From the NCBI GenBank assembly GCA_017626295.1, contig JAGAJB010000015.1, positions 62,001-126,000 on the forward strand: 64,000 bases of DNA. Direction: 5' to 3'. Below are positions 9,820 through 17,036 of the stretch, in pieces. A program made the translations under genes and the position numbers. This DNA is from Clostridia bacterium (GTDB lineage: Bacteria > Bacillota > Clostridia > Oscillospirales > Acutalibacteraceae). Numbering within the stretch: the first letter of the stretch is position 1; every line of letters begins with the position of its first letter. The notes under the pieces are model-generated. The model was not told the DNA's origin. It did no database searches and saw only the letters and a program-made list of their open reading frames with translations.

Positions 9820-12800
9820 TTTTTACCTCCACGGAGATAGCACGACAATATAATTTCTTTTTTACCGTCTATAATGGATTTTTTCTCTCGTTTTTCTTCA
9901 AGATATGTTTCAGGGACAATACGAACAATATCAAAATAGAGGGCAATAATATCCGAAGCGAGATTGATTACCTTAACGACATCTTTGGAAACCTTTGCAG
10001 GTATTTCACCGTTCTCCCATCTGCGGATAAGCGTTTTCATTATTTCCTCTTGGTCATCGGTAAGTTGGTCTGCTGCTAAAATCCCTTTGATTGTCTTTAT
10101 AATTTTCGCGTCATTACCCGCAACCATCGGTTTTTCAATAGTGATTTCCTCATCTGCAACAAGCATATTGTCAAAAGCTTCGCTATTATCCTTCAAATAG
10201 TCATAATATTTGCTGCCTACACTTACTTTAGGAGTTGTTACATCAGCCTCAATCAGCTTGATAGCCTCCATAAACGACAATTGCATTGTATTTATTTCAT
10301 CGGATATAAAGAAGGATTTCAAAGCCCCTTTACGGATGAAGGTTACGGTTGAGTCGCTTTCACGATTTTCGTCTGTTTTGGCTGATTTTGCTTTTTGAGG
10401 CAAACGCTTAATCTGTGAAAACAGTTTCGGCTCATCATCTCTGATTCGTCTTATTATTGATAAATATGCAAGTTCGGGGTTTGTGCTCTCCTCGTCTTCG
10501 CCATCAATATCCTTATTCAAATCACTAAATAATTTCTGCGGTGAAACTTCCTCGTCATCAGATAAATATTTGAAATCTTCACCAAGAGTATCGTGGAAAG
10601 ACTGAAGCTTTTCAAGAATTCTGTCTTCCAAAGGCATATGCTTCGCGCTTTGTGCTGTCGGGAAGAAATTGAACACAAAAATTCGGTCAAATTCAGTACC
10701 AACACGGTTTATACGACCCACACGCTGCATAATGCGAGTCGGGTTCCAAGGAAGGTCATAGTTTACAAGAACATTAGCTCTATGAAGGTTAATACCTTCT
10801 GCAAGAACATCTGTTGTAATAAGCAAATCATATTTATCATTATCTTTACTTTTGTTTTTGGGATTAAAACTATCCTCAATTTCAACCTTTAATGCTTGTG
10901 AACTCTGACCGCTAAAGCATACTATTCGTTTTCCGTAGATTTCACGGAGATTATCATAAAGGTACTCTACAGTTTCTGTTGACTCAGTAAAGACAATGAT
11001 TTTGTTGCCCTTCATATACGGGTTATTCTGAAGTTCGTATTTAAATTTTTCTAATTTAGGGTCAACCTTAATCATGCCCCAAAGGTCACGAAGATATTTT
11101 AATTCAGCAAGATCTCTTTCCAAAGCTTTAAGGAATTTAGGCTCAAAATCAGAGGTTTCAAAAGCCATTACATCTTCCTGCTCGATGAGATACATAAGCT
11201 TTTTGATATCACCATTATCAAGAAGGTCGTAAACATTTACTTTTTTGCTGATATATACTTTGCCTGATTTCACCATTTCAATGAACTTTTCATAGGATTC
11301 TATGAATCTGCCCAGTGTCATTGAAAAAGCATAGAAGCTGCTCTCTAAACGCTTGATAAGAATTCCCTTCATAAATCCGCCCATATTACGCTGTGAAATC
11401 AACAATTGTGAATATTTTTTCTTGTCTTTTAAAAACAGCAACGGCGTATATCGAGCATAGCCAAAATCTTTAATAGCAGCTATCGTTTCCGTAAACGCTT
11501 CATCTGTTTTATCATCAAATTCATATATTATTTTTTCAGGACTTCCGGCTGCAGGGAAGCGAAGTCCTTGTTTTTCTAAATCATCCTTGTAGTATTGCTG
11601 AACTTCTCCGCGAGTACGACGTATCATAACTTCACGAATAAGTCTGTCTCTTATAATTTCAGAATTTTCTCTGAGCTGTGCACGGTAATCAGGAGAACCC
11701 TTTGCTTTTTTTGCGAGCTTTGAATTGAGACCTCTGAAAAAGCCTTCAATGTTTTTAATTCCGTTTATGGTGCCACTCTGCTTAGATTGAAACAGATAAA
11801 TCTGATTCTCAATGTCGCTTGTATAGTTGTTTATAGGAGTGGCAGATATCAAAACAACTTTTTTATCGCGGCAAATCTGATGTAACTGTGTAAAACTGTC
11901 GGTGCCGCTATTTCTGAATCGGTGAGCTTCATCAATGAATACATAGCTGTATTTTTCTGCTCCTTTTTCAAGAATGCGGTCAAGTTTACCTAGAGACTCA
12001 ACATCGCATCTTGCGACGTCAAATTCCTGAAGAACGCTTCTCCAATAATCAACAAGAACAGGCGGACAAATAAACAACTTATATGTATCACGCTTAAAAG
12101 AATTAGCAAGCATTGCACAGATATAAGTTTTGCCTAAACCGACAACATCAGAAATAAACACGCCGTTATATGCTTCTAATTTTTTGCGAGCTTGAGTAAC
12201 AGCATCAATCTGATACTGAAGTCGCATATATCCGTCAGGCAAAAGTGTTTCAAAATTCTCTTTGTCCGCGTTTATTTCTTCTTTGAAAAATTCATATATT
12301 GTCTTAAGATACAGCTGATATGGGGTAATATCATCCTTCATCCAAGTGTTTTCTTCAACAGCTTCAATATATGTTTCTTTAATATCAACACCTTTTGCCC
12401 ATAATTCCTCAAATCTGCTTAATGCAAACTGTACGTCAGCAGAATCTTTAAGTTCTACATTAAACTCAAGATTATTTACAAGTCCTGCCTCGGAAAAGTT
12501 GCTTGACCCTGTGATTACACTGCCGTACATGTCAGGAACCTTTATCGGGTCTTTTCTCATAATGTAAACTTTCGCATGAACAGGCGCCTCTGTGTACATA
12601 CGTATTTCTAACTTGCCGGATTTTAACCAATCAATAAAAACACGCACACCTTTTTCGACATCTGCGGAAGAATCTACTTGTTCAAATTCATTTTTCACTT
12701 CATCGCTTATAATCTCTTTACCTTCGTTTGAAGAAATTGCAGCCATTTTATATTCGTTATTTGCCTGATCGATAATTTTCACCGTAAAACGGTCAACATT

Positions 12801-12995
12801 AAGTCCGACAAGAATTCTTATTTTTTCAACACTTTCTAATGCTTCATAAAGCTTAAAAAAACCGCTTGAGCGAAAATATCCTACAAGCACATCGAAAAAC
12901 TGAGTGTTACTTTTGAGAATATTAGAGAAACGAGTATACAAATCTCTGTCAGGCTCATTAGTAAAAAACTTTAAGTCGTTTTGAATCATTTTCAT
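9816..12995 (-). CDS. PLD-like nuclease fused to SF2/SNF2-type helicase
   Basis: A 1059-residue protein. The N-terminal ~230 residues form a phospholipase-D-like domain with the signature HAKVYI...GSSNFSEAGLVNNLEF (an HxK...GSxN half site). The helicase core follows: Walker A VGLGKT near 284, DEAH near 355, SATP shortly after, and the C-terminal motif QRVGRINRVG. PLD-helicase fusions are associated with restriction and DISARM-like defence, where the helicase translocates and the PLD unit may cut or grip DNA. It is first in the operon, with promoter-inversion repeats directly upstream. ATG 12995 is listed, but ATG 12989 has better spacing from AGAGG. No canonical DISARM partner such as drmB is nearby. 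Confidence 0.83.
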   Translation of the reverse strand: MKMIQNDLKFFTNEPDRDLYTRFSNILKSNTQFFDVLVGYFRSSGFFKLYEALESVEKIRILVGLNVDRFTVKIIDQANNEYKMAAISSNEGKEIISDEVKNEFEQVDSSADVEKGVRVFIDWLKSGKLEIRMYTEAPVHAKVYIMRKDPIKVPDMYGSVITGSSNFSEAGLVNNLEFNVELKDSADVQFALSRFEELWAKGVDIKETYIEAVEENTWMKDDITPYQLYLKTIYEFFKEEINADKENFETLLPDGYMRLQYQIDAVTQARKKLEAYNGVFISDVVGLGKTYICAMLANSFKRDTYKLFICPPVLVDYWRSVLQEFDVARCDVESLGKLDRILEKGAEKYSYVFIDEAHRFRNSGTDSFTQLHQICRDKKVVLISATPINNYTSDIENQIYLFQSKQSGTINGIKNIEGFFRGLNSKLAKKAKGSPDYRAQLRENSEIIRDRLIREVMIRRTRGEVQQYYKDDLEKQGLRFPAAGSPEKIIYEFDDKTDEAFTETIAAIKDFGYARYTPLLFLKDKKKYSQLLISQRNMGGFMKGILIKRLESSFYAFSMTLGRFIESYEKFIEMVKSGKVYISKKVNVYDLLDNGDIKKLMYLIEQEDVMAFETSDFEPKFLKALERDLAELKYLRDLWGMIKVDPKLEKFKYELQNNPYMKGNKIIVFTESTETVEYLYDNLREIYGKRIVCFSGQSSQALKVEIEDSFNPKNKSKDNDKYDLLITTDVLAEGINLHRANVLVNYDLPWNPTRIMQRVGRINRVGTEFDRIFVFNFFPTAQSAKHMPLEDRILEKLQSFHDTLGEDFKYLSDDEEVSPQKLFSDLNKDIDGEDEESTNPELAYLSIIRRIRDDEPKLFSQIKRLPQKAKSAKTDENRESDSTVTFIRKGALKSFFISDEINTMQLSFMEAIKLIEADVTTPKVSVGSKYYDYLKDNSEAFDNMLVADEEITIEKPMVAGNDAKIIKTIKGILAADQLTDDQEEIMKTLIRRWENGEIPAKVSKDVVKVINLASDIIALYFDIVRIVPETYLEEKREKKSIIDGKKEIILSCYLRGGKK

Positions 12996-13024
12996 CTTCC
13001 TCTGCGTGCATATTCATCATTTTT

Positions 13025-13048
13025 ACAACATAATCCACATTATGTTGT
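13025..13048 (+). repeat. IR-L, left inverted repeat of invertible segment
   Basis: Arms ACAACATAAT (13025-13034) and ATTATGTTGT (13039-13048) form a perfect dyad around the asymmetric 4-bp spacer CCAC. An almost identical site in the opposite orientation lies at 13285-13308. Dyad arms around a short asymmetric core are the architecture of tyrosine-recombinase crossover sites. This copy lies 29 bp upstream of the helicase start. Confidence 0.85.
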
Positions 13049-13060
13049 AATTCCTGAACA

Positions 13061-13093
13061 AAAATAAAAATACCCTCAAAACAAATGAGAGTA
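13061..13093 (-). terminator. leftward terminator inside the invertible segment
   Basis: On the minus strand TACTCTCA (13093-13086) pairs with TGAGGGTA (13078-13071), followed by TTTTTATTTT (13070-13061). In the present orientation it would block read-through from the recombinase gene into the helicase operon, reinforcing the OFF state. Confidence 0.7.
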
Positions 13094-13119
13094 CTTGTAT
13101 AAAAAAGCATAATAAACTA

Positions 13120-13155
13120 AGCCTTTTCTAAATTATAGGTTGAAAAGGCTTTTTT
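13120..13155 (+). terminator. rightward terminator inside the invertible segment
   Basis: AGCCTTTTC (13120-13128) and GAAAAGGCT (13142-13150) form a perfect 9-bp stem followed by TTTTT. After inversion it would face left at about 13178-13213, upstream of the re-oriented promoter, insulating it from the recombinase gene. Confidence 0.7.
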
Positions 13156-13284
13156 CTGCTGCTTCAGATTTGAAAACAATTCTTCTAATCATACTTTTCG
13201 TTTTGTGATGCCTTGTAAATTTATTGATATTATGCTAAAATATTATTGGTTAATTGGCTTTAAACCAATTCCTATGTACATAAT

Positions 13285-13308
13285 GCAACATAATGTGGAT
13301 TATGTTGT
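13285..13308 (-). repeat. IR-R, right inverted repeat of invertible segment
   Basis: This is the inverse of IR-L: arms GCAACATAAT (13285-13294) and ATTATGTTGT (13299-13308) around spacer GTGG, the complement of CCAC. It matches the reverse complement of IR-L at 23 of 24 positions. It ends one base before the stop codon of the tyrosine recombinase. Confidence 0.85.
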
Positions 13309-13309
13309 T

Positions 13310-14155
13310 TCAGATTATCAAATGCATATTTTCCATACGCTGACGATGCTCGTTGCCTGATGAAATTATATAAATTCGCGTGGTATTTATACTGCTATGG
13401 CCAAGAATGTCCGCTAGCTTGGCAATATCTTTTTCTATGCCATAAAATGTTCTTGCAAACAAGTGACGAAGATTATGAGGAAAGACCTTATCGGGATTTA
13501 CATTAGCCTGCTCACAAAGGCTTTTCATCTCTCTCCAAATATTAGTCCGGCTCATAGAATTACCGTTTCTAGTTACAAAAATTGCTCCTGACTTTATTCC
13601 TTGCTCTGCTGCATAGCGGAGCAGTTTCTTTTTTAATTCACGGACAATAAATACTGAACGGGTTTTACCTTTAAGAGAAACAACCGCCTCGCCGCATTTT
13701 ACTGCTTCAATAGTTATATACTGCAGTTCACTGACACGGATACCTGTTCCGCAGATTGTTTGAATAAGCAGATTCAGACGCTCATTACCTTTTTGCTTTG
13801 CAGTATTTACAAGCCGTAAATATTCAGCCTTTGTCAGTTCTTTTTCTTCGGGACAGTAAACCTGTCTTTGAAGTTTTATTGACTTAACCTTTAAATCCTG
13901 CCAACCTACAAATGCAAACAAGCTGTTCAGTGAAGCTATCATTGAGTTAATACTTCTTACGGCATAGTTATCGGAAATCAGTTTGTTTTTATATGCAATA
14001 ACCATTTCCTTTGTTATATCCGAGCAGTTCGTATAATCTGCAAACGCTTTCACATCTCGAATATATTTTTCAATAGTGTTAGTACTTTTTTCTTCATTTT
14101 GAAGAAAATTTTTAAAACTATCTATTATTTTTACTGTTAATTTTCGTCCTTTCAT
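13310..14155 (-). CDS. tyrosine recombinase, likely invertase of the adjacent segment
   Basis: A 281-residue XerC/D-type recombinase. The N-terminal SAM-like domain spans about 1-100, and the catalytic domain carries all six residues in order: R in GTGIRVSEL, K in LKGKTRS, H and R in HNLRHLFA, H in LGHSS, and Y in TTRIYI. The frame is open to 14233, but ATG 14155 follows GGAGG by 7-8 nt and matches family length. The gene ends one base from IR-R and reads toward the defence operon. Solitary recombinases abutting short inverted repeats are typical promoter invertases; integration of the neighbouring mobile element is a less likely alternative, as that element has its own serine recombinase. 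Confidence 0.88.
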   Translation of the reverse strand: MKGRKLTVKIIDSFKNFLQNEEKSTNTIEKYIRDVKAFADYTNCSDITKEMVIAYKNKLISDNYAVRSINSMIASLNSLFAFVGWQDLKVKSIKLQRQVYCPEEKELTKAEYLRLVNTAKQKGNERLNLLIQTICGTGIRVSELQYITIEAVKCGEAVVSLKGKTRSVFIVRELKKKLLRYAAEQGIKSGAIFVTRNGNSMSRTNIWREMKSLCEQANVNPDKVFPHNLRHLFARTFYGIEKDIAKLADILGHSSINTTRIYIISSGNEHRQRMENMHLII

Positions 14156-14278
14156 TGTATTTACCTCCGGATATTTCTCGATATATTTTACCCGAAATGT
14201 ATGATTATAAATTGTCACTATAATTTTAGGCAAATATTTACAACAAGTCGAATGTACGGATTGTCAGATATAATTTCA

Positions 14279-14319
14279 GCCTCGTTAGGATTGCAGTAAA
14301 TCTGCGTTCCTAACGGGGC
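14279..14319. other. long hairpin in intergenic DNA
   Basis: A 12-bp outer stem (14279-14290 with 14308-14319, including CGTTAGGA/TCCTAACG) encloses an inner GCAG/CTGC stem with a 5-nt loop. Little U-tract follows on either strand, so it is not a clear terminator. It lies 39 bp upstream of the SOS-type promoter. The 14156-14357 region otherwise holds only the recombinase leader and one copy of a 13-bp repeat (AAGTCGAATGTAC, 14245-14257). Confidence 0.5.
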
Positions 14320-14357
14320 CTTAATATTTACACATTTAAAAAATTTTCAAAAAACCA

Positions 14358-14386
14358 TTGACAAAAGAGAACATTTGTTCTATAAT
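14358..14386 (+). promoter_or_regulatory. consensus promoter with LexA-type box in the spacer
   Basis: TTGACA (14358-14363), exactly 17 bp, then TATAAT (14381-14386) is a perfect sigma-A promoter. The spacer contains GAACATTTGTTC (14369-14380), matching the Firmicute SOS operator core GAAC-N4-GTTC. A repressor bound there would block polymerase. It drives the structured RNA and possibly the replication genes beyond. Confidence 0.75.
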
Positions 14387-14392
14387 CGTAAA

Positions 14393-14676
14393 CACAATTA
14401 AATAAACGACTTTAAATCGTGCAAGCGGAGCAGTTACCTTTACAGGCTGAAAATCTTCCAAGCGCCGTATGAAGTCGAATGTACATATCTTTCAAAAAAG
14501 CAACACACAGCAAGTACCTACATATCAGTGTTGCAGAGACGAAAGAACCCACTTTCTTAATCGCGTAAGCGGGGCAGGACTCTGTTCTCAGAGCTGAAAA
14601 ACCACCAAGCACCGTAACGAAAGTCGATTGGATGTGGGATAACTGTGTCCATTCGAGTTCGTACGGTGCTTTTTTA
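14393..14676 (+). ncRNA. tandem structured RNA of unknown class
   Basis: Two diverged copies of one motif occur at 14407-14477 and 14551-14624. Each is closed by a different but complementary stem (CGACTT/AAGTCG; ACTTTC/GAAAGT). Each shares TCGYGYAAGCGGRGCAG and CTGAAAA, then CCAAGCRCCGTA. Between these, CAG/CTG enclose a hairpin whose stem has changed on both sides (CCT/AGG with loop TTAC; CTCTG/CAGAG with loop TTCT), which is covariation. A GCAACAC/GTGTTGC hairpin (14500-14534) separates the copies. The terminator's 5' arm is part of copy 2, suggesting riboswitch-like competition. No known riboswitch class fits by eye. It may be a regulatory leader or a stand-alone RNA. Confidence 0.65.
14608..14676 (+). 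terminator. terminator of the tandem RNA, overlapping copy 2
   Basis: AGCACCGTA (14608-14616) pairs perfectly with TACGGTGCT (14662-14670), followed by TTTTTT. Inner pairing CGATTGGA/TCCATTCG extends it. The 5' arm lies inside the conserved core of RNA copy 2. Confidence 0.75.
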
Positions 14677-14700
14677 TTTTCGGCCAAAGTATGAAAAACA

Positions 14701-15110
14701 TGCAATACATATGTGAGGGAAAAATTGGCCAAATTTCAAAATTAGTCGGGAATATATGGTAGAAGATATTTTTTCGTCTATAGTCAAGAAAATCGTCCGA
14801 TATATAGGTGGAATCAAAAAATATTTGGGTAAAATCAAAAATCAGTCAGAAATATATGGTGAAAAGAAAATTTGAGCAGAAACGGAATTAAGTCGGGAAT
14901 ATATGGTAGAGTTACAAGTTTTAAAATTGAACATTTTGTAGATTATTCAAAAAAAGTGGTTCAAAATGCAAAAAAATGTCCCAATAAAGGAGTAGAGGGT
15001 ATTTTCAAAAAAACTTCCCCAAAATCTAAAAAATCGTGCAATACATAGGTGAGAGCAAAAAAATTTGTAGAAATGCAAATTTTTGTCGCAATAAAGAAGT
15101 AGGGAGTATT
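14701..15110 (+). repeat. iteron-like array of about eight degenerate direct repeats
   Basis: A ~20-bp motif close to GTCGNNAATATATGGTAGAG recurs in the same orientation near 14701, 14744, 14793, 14844, 14891, 14978, 15034 and 15084. Most spacings are 43-56 bp, with one gap of 87. Downstream copies drift toward GTCCCAATAAAGGAGTAGAG. The array sits just before a ParB-like gene and a RepA-type gene, the usual place for replication-origin iterons or a partition centromere. Confidence 0.6.
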
Positions 15111-15264
15111 TTCAGATAAAAGTTAAACTCTTTTCGGATAAATCTGTAAAACAAGGATTTTTATTGCCGCTTAATAGAATTTACCCTACAAAAAACAAAG
15201 CTGTTACAGAGGAAAAAATCATCAAAATCAACCTGAATCATTACAAATAAAGGAGATTGATATT

Positions 15265-16158
15265 ATGGAAAACTTAAAAATTGACAGAGAATTTGAAATG
15301 CTCATACCATCACTTACTGTTGATGAGTATGAACAGCTAAAAAGCAACATTTTATCCGATGGTGAAATATTCAACCCCATTTTCACTTGGAACGGATATA
15401 TCATCGATGGGCATCACCGCTATCATATTCTGTCAGAACATCCGGAGCTTAAATACAAAATTGTAGAAAAGGAGTTTTCTTCGAGGTTTGAGGTGCTGTC
15501 GTGGATCTGCAACAATCAGCTCGGCAGAAGAAATCTTACTCCCGAAAACAAGAAATATCTTATAGGAAAAAGATATGAAGCGGAGAAAATGTCTCACGGT
15601 GGAGCGAGACGTGGTGCTGAATTTTCAACTGACCAAAATGGTCTGTTGAAAAACGGGATGACAACAAGGCAGAAAATAGCTGAAGAAACAAAAACCAGTG
15701 AGGGGTATGTTGCTCGAGCCGAGAGGTTTGCAAAAGGTGTAGACGCAGCAGAAGAAGCTGTTCCGGGCATCAAAGAGGAAATTCTTTCAGGCAAAATAAA
15801 GAAGCCTGAAGGTGTAATAGCAGATATTGCAAAAGCGCCTGAGGAAGAAAGAAAATCTCTTACTGCAAATTTGAGGTTAGTACAAAAATATGAAAAGCCT
15901 ACACCAGACATGCTTTTGGCTATAAGGACAATAGGTGCAGAAATGAGAGATGACAGTATTAAAGTAACCGATGAAAGTATGTTTGAATCATTAGATGGAA
16001 CTTTGAAAATGCATATTCAAACATATGAAACCTTTTTTGTTGACGAATCTGTATTTTTAAAACCAGAAAACTTTTCAAAAACAATGGCGATTATGCAACA
16101 AATGATAGATTATATCGCAAGCATTAAACCCGAGGAGTGTGATGATTCTGAACATTGA
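15265..16158 (+). CDS. ParB-like N-terminal domain protein
   Basis: A 297-residue protein with a ParB/Spo0J-type domain (NPIFTWNGYIIDGHHRYHILSE, residues ~38-60; then ICNNQLGRRNLTPENKKYLIGKRYE). A helix-turn-helix-like segment follows at about 130-155 (TTRQKIAEETKTSEGYVARAERFAKG). AAAGGAG lies 9-10 nt before the ATG. Its end overlaps the RepA-like gene. The role is likely element partition or replication control acting on the repeat array just upstream, by inference. Confidence 0.8.
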   Translation: MENLKIDREFEMLIPSLTVDEYEQLKSNILSDGEIFNPIFTWNGYIIDGHHRYHILSEHPELKYKIVEKEFSSRFEVLSWICNNQLGRRNLTPENKKYLIGKRYEAEKMSHGGARRGAEFSTDQNGLLKNGMTTRQKIAEETKTSEGYVARAERFAKGVDAAEEAVPGIKEEILSGKIKKPEGVIADIAKAPEEERKSLTANLRLVQKYEKPTPDMLLAIRTIGAEMRDDSIKVTDESMFESLDGTLKMHIQTYETFFVDESVFLKPENFSKTMAIMQQMIDYIASIKPEECDDSEH

Positions 16159-16507
16159 TATCGTTTACGAGGAACCGCAAAGTAAAATCTTCTTCAAAAT
16201 GCCGAAGATGTTATTTACGGAGGAGTACAAGGATTTATCTGCAGAGGCGAAGCTGCTTTATGGATTGATGCTCGACAGAATGCAGTTATCAGCTACAAAC
16301 GGTTGGTGCGATAAAAACGGAGAAGTCTTTATCTTTTACACTATTGCCGAAACAAGCGAAGTGCTCGGTTGTGGTCATGACAAAGCAACAAGATTACAGC
16401 GTGAGCTTGAAAAATACAATCTGCTCCGCCGTAAATATCAGGGCAAGGGCAGACCTGCAAAGCTGTATGTTTTACCTATACCGAAAACACGCATCAGGTC
16501 ACCGTAA
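16142..16507 (+). CDS. RepA_N-type replication initiator domain protein
   Basis: A protein of about 121 residues reading FFKMPKMLFTEEYKDLSAEAKLLYGLMLDRM, GEVFIFYTIAETSEVLGCGHDKATRLQRELEKYNLL and GKGRPAKLYVL. This is the winged-helix RepA N-terminal domain of low-GC plasmids and integrative elements. Full RepA proteins are often 250-350 residues; this one stops right after the domain, so it is short or truncated. ATG 16142 overlaps the ParB-like gene; GTG 16139 is an alternative. With the iterons upstream it suggests that the element can replicate after excision. Confidence 0.78.
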   Translation: MILNIDIVYEEPQSKIFFKMPKMLFTEEYKDLSAEAKLLYGLMLDRMQLSATNGWCDKNGEVFIFYTIAETSEVLGCGHDKATRLQRELEKYNLLRRKYQGKGRPAKLYVLPIPKTRIRSP

Positions 16508-16989
16508 AAGTCGCAAGTAATAAGGCTGAGTAGAGTAAAACTGAGATATATACCAACCGAGAAGAGAAAAATATTCTTTAATTAAGTTAGCAGTAACTTT
16601 AAGTATATATAGCTATCCGGCTGAATGTGAAAAGCAGATGAATACTGTTCATTCCTTCTTCGGCTCGTAAAAAGCAAATAGAAATTGCTTGAATGATGCC
16701 TGCTTCATTACGGAGATATCCATTTGAAAAAAGCTAATTTTCAACGGTCTGAACCGAGGAAATTTAGCTAAAAAAGCACTTTTGCAAATCATCCGATAGA
16801 AATTTATAAAATGAACAGTACCCCGTCAGCAAAATTTCCATTGAAAATTTGTTAATTCTGCCCGTAGTACTAAGGTCAAAATACACTCAAAAATGGCTCT
16901 GTTGAAAAATATAAATTTTTTCAAAGAAACAACATTTCACTAAAATTACACTATTTTTTCACTATTTTTCATTATGCGTCTGTTTCGAC
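16508..16989. other. intergenic region without a convincing gene
   Basis: Nearly 480 bp of AT-rich DNA after the RepA-like gene with no ORF of note. A small hairpin AGCTAA/TTAGCT (16732-16737 with 16764-16769) and several A/T runs are visible. It may be decayed RepA sequence or a replication region. Confidence 0.4.
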
Positions 16990-17017
16990 AAAAAAACTGC
17001 CCTCACGAAGAGAGCAG
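16990..17017 (-). terminator. terminator of the KilA-N gene
   Basis: On the minus strand CTGCTCTC pairs with GAGGGCAG (one G-T) around TTCGT, followed by TTTTTTT. It lies 20 bp past the stop codon. Confidence 0.75.
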
Positions 17018-17036
17018 CACAGAAACATTATGCAAT

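Larger units (their letters stand above)
13049..13284. promoter_or_regulatory. predicted invertible promoter segment (present orientation OFF)
   Basis: These 236 bp lie between opposite-facing 24-bp repeats beside a tyrosine recombinase. On the + strand TTGTAA (13213-13218), 17 bp and TAAAAT (13236-13241) with an extended TG at 13233-13234 form a good promoter pointing right, away from the helicase operon and into the 3' end of the recombinase. Inverting the segment would place its -10 at about 13092-13097 reading left, roughly 95 bp before the helicase ATG. Two terminators facing opposite ways sit in the left half. A small dyad (AATTGG/CCAATT, about 13252-13270) just downstream of the -10 may bind a regulator. 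No ORF is seen. Confidence 0.75.

Noticed and set aside
5854..12995. Calling the module DISARM or BREX
   Set aside because: A PLD domain, a helicase and a methylase are present, but no DUF1998 protein, separate drmA-type helicase, PglZ or BrxC-like gene is nearby.
13025..13308. The two repeats as terminators or simple operators only
   Set aside because: Neither has a U-tract, and their inverted placement with complementary asymmetric cores beside a recombinase fits crossover sites better. A bound regulator is still possible.
14412..14732. 106-codon minus-strand ORF across the tandem RNA
   Set aside because: It is antisense to a promoter-RNA-terminator unit with covarying stems, and has no ribosome site or recognised family.
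14701..15110. CRISPR array
   Set aside because: Repeats are degenerate, AT-rich and irregularly spaced, and no cas genes are present.
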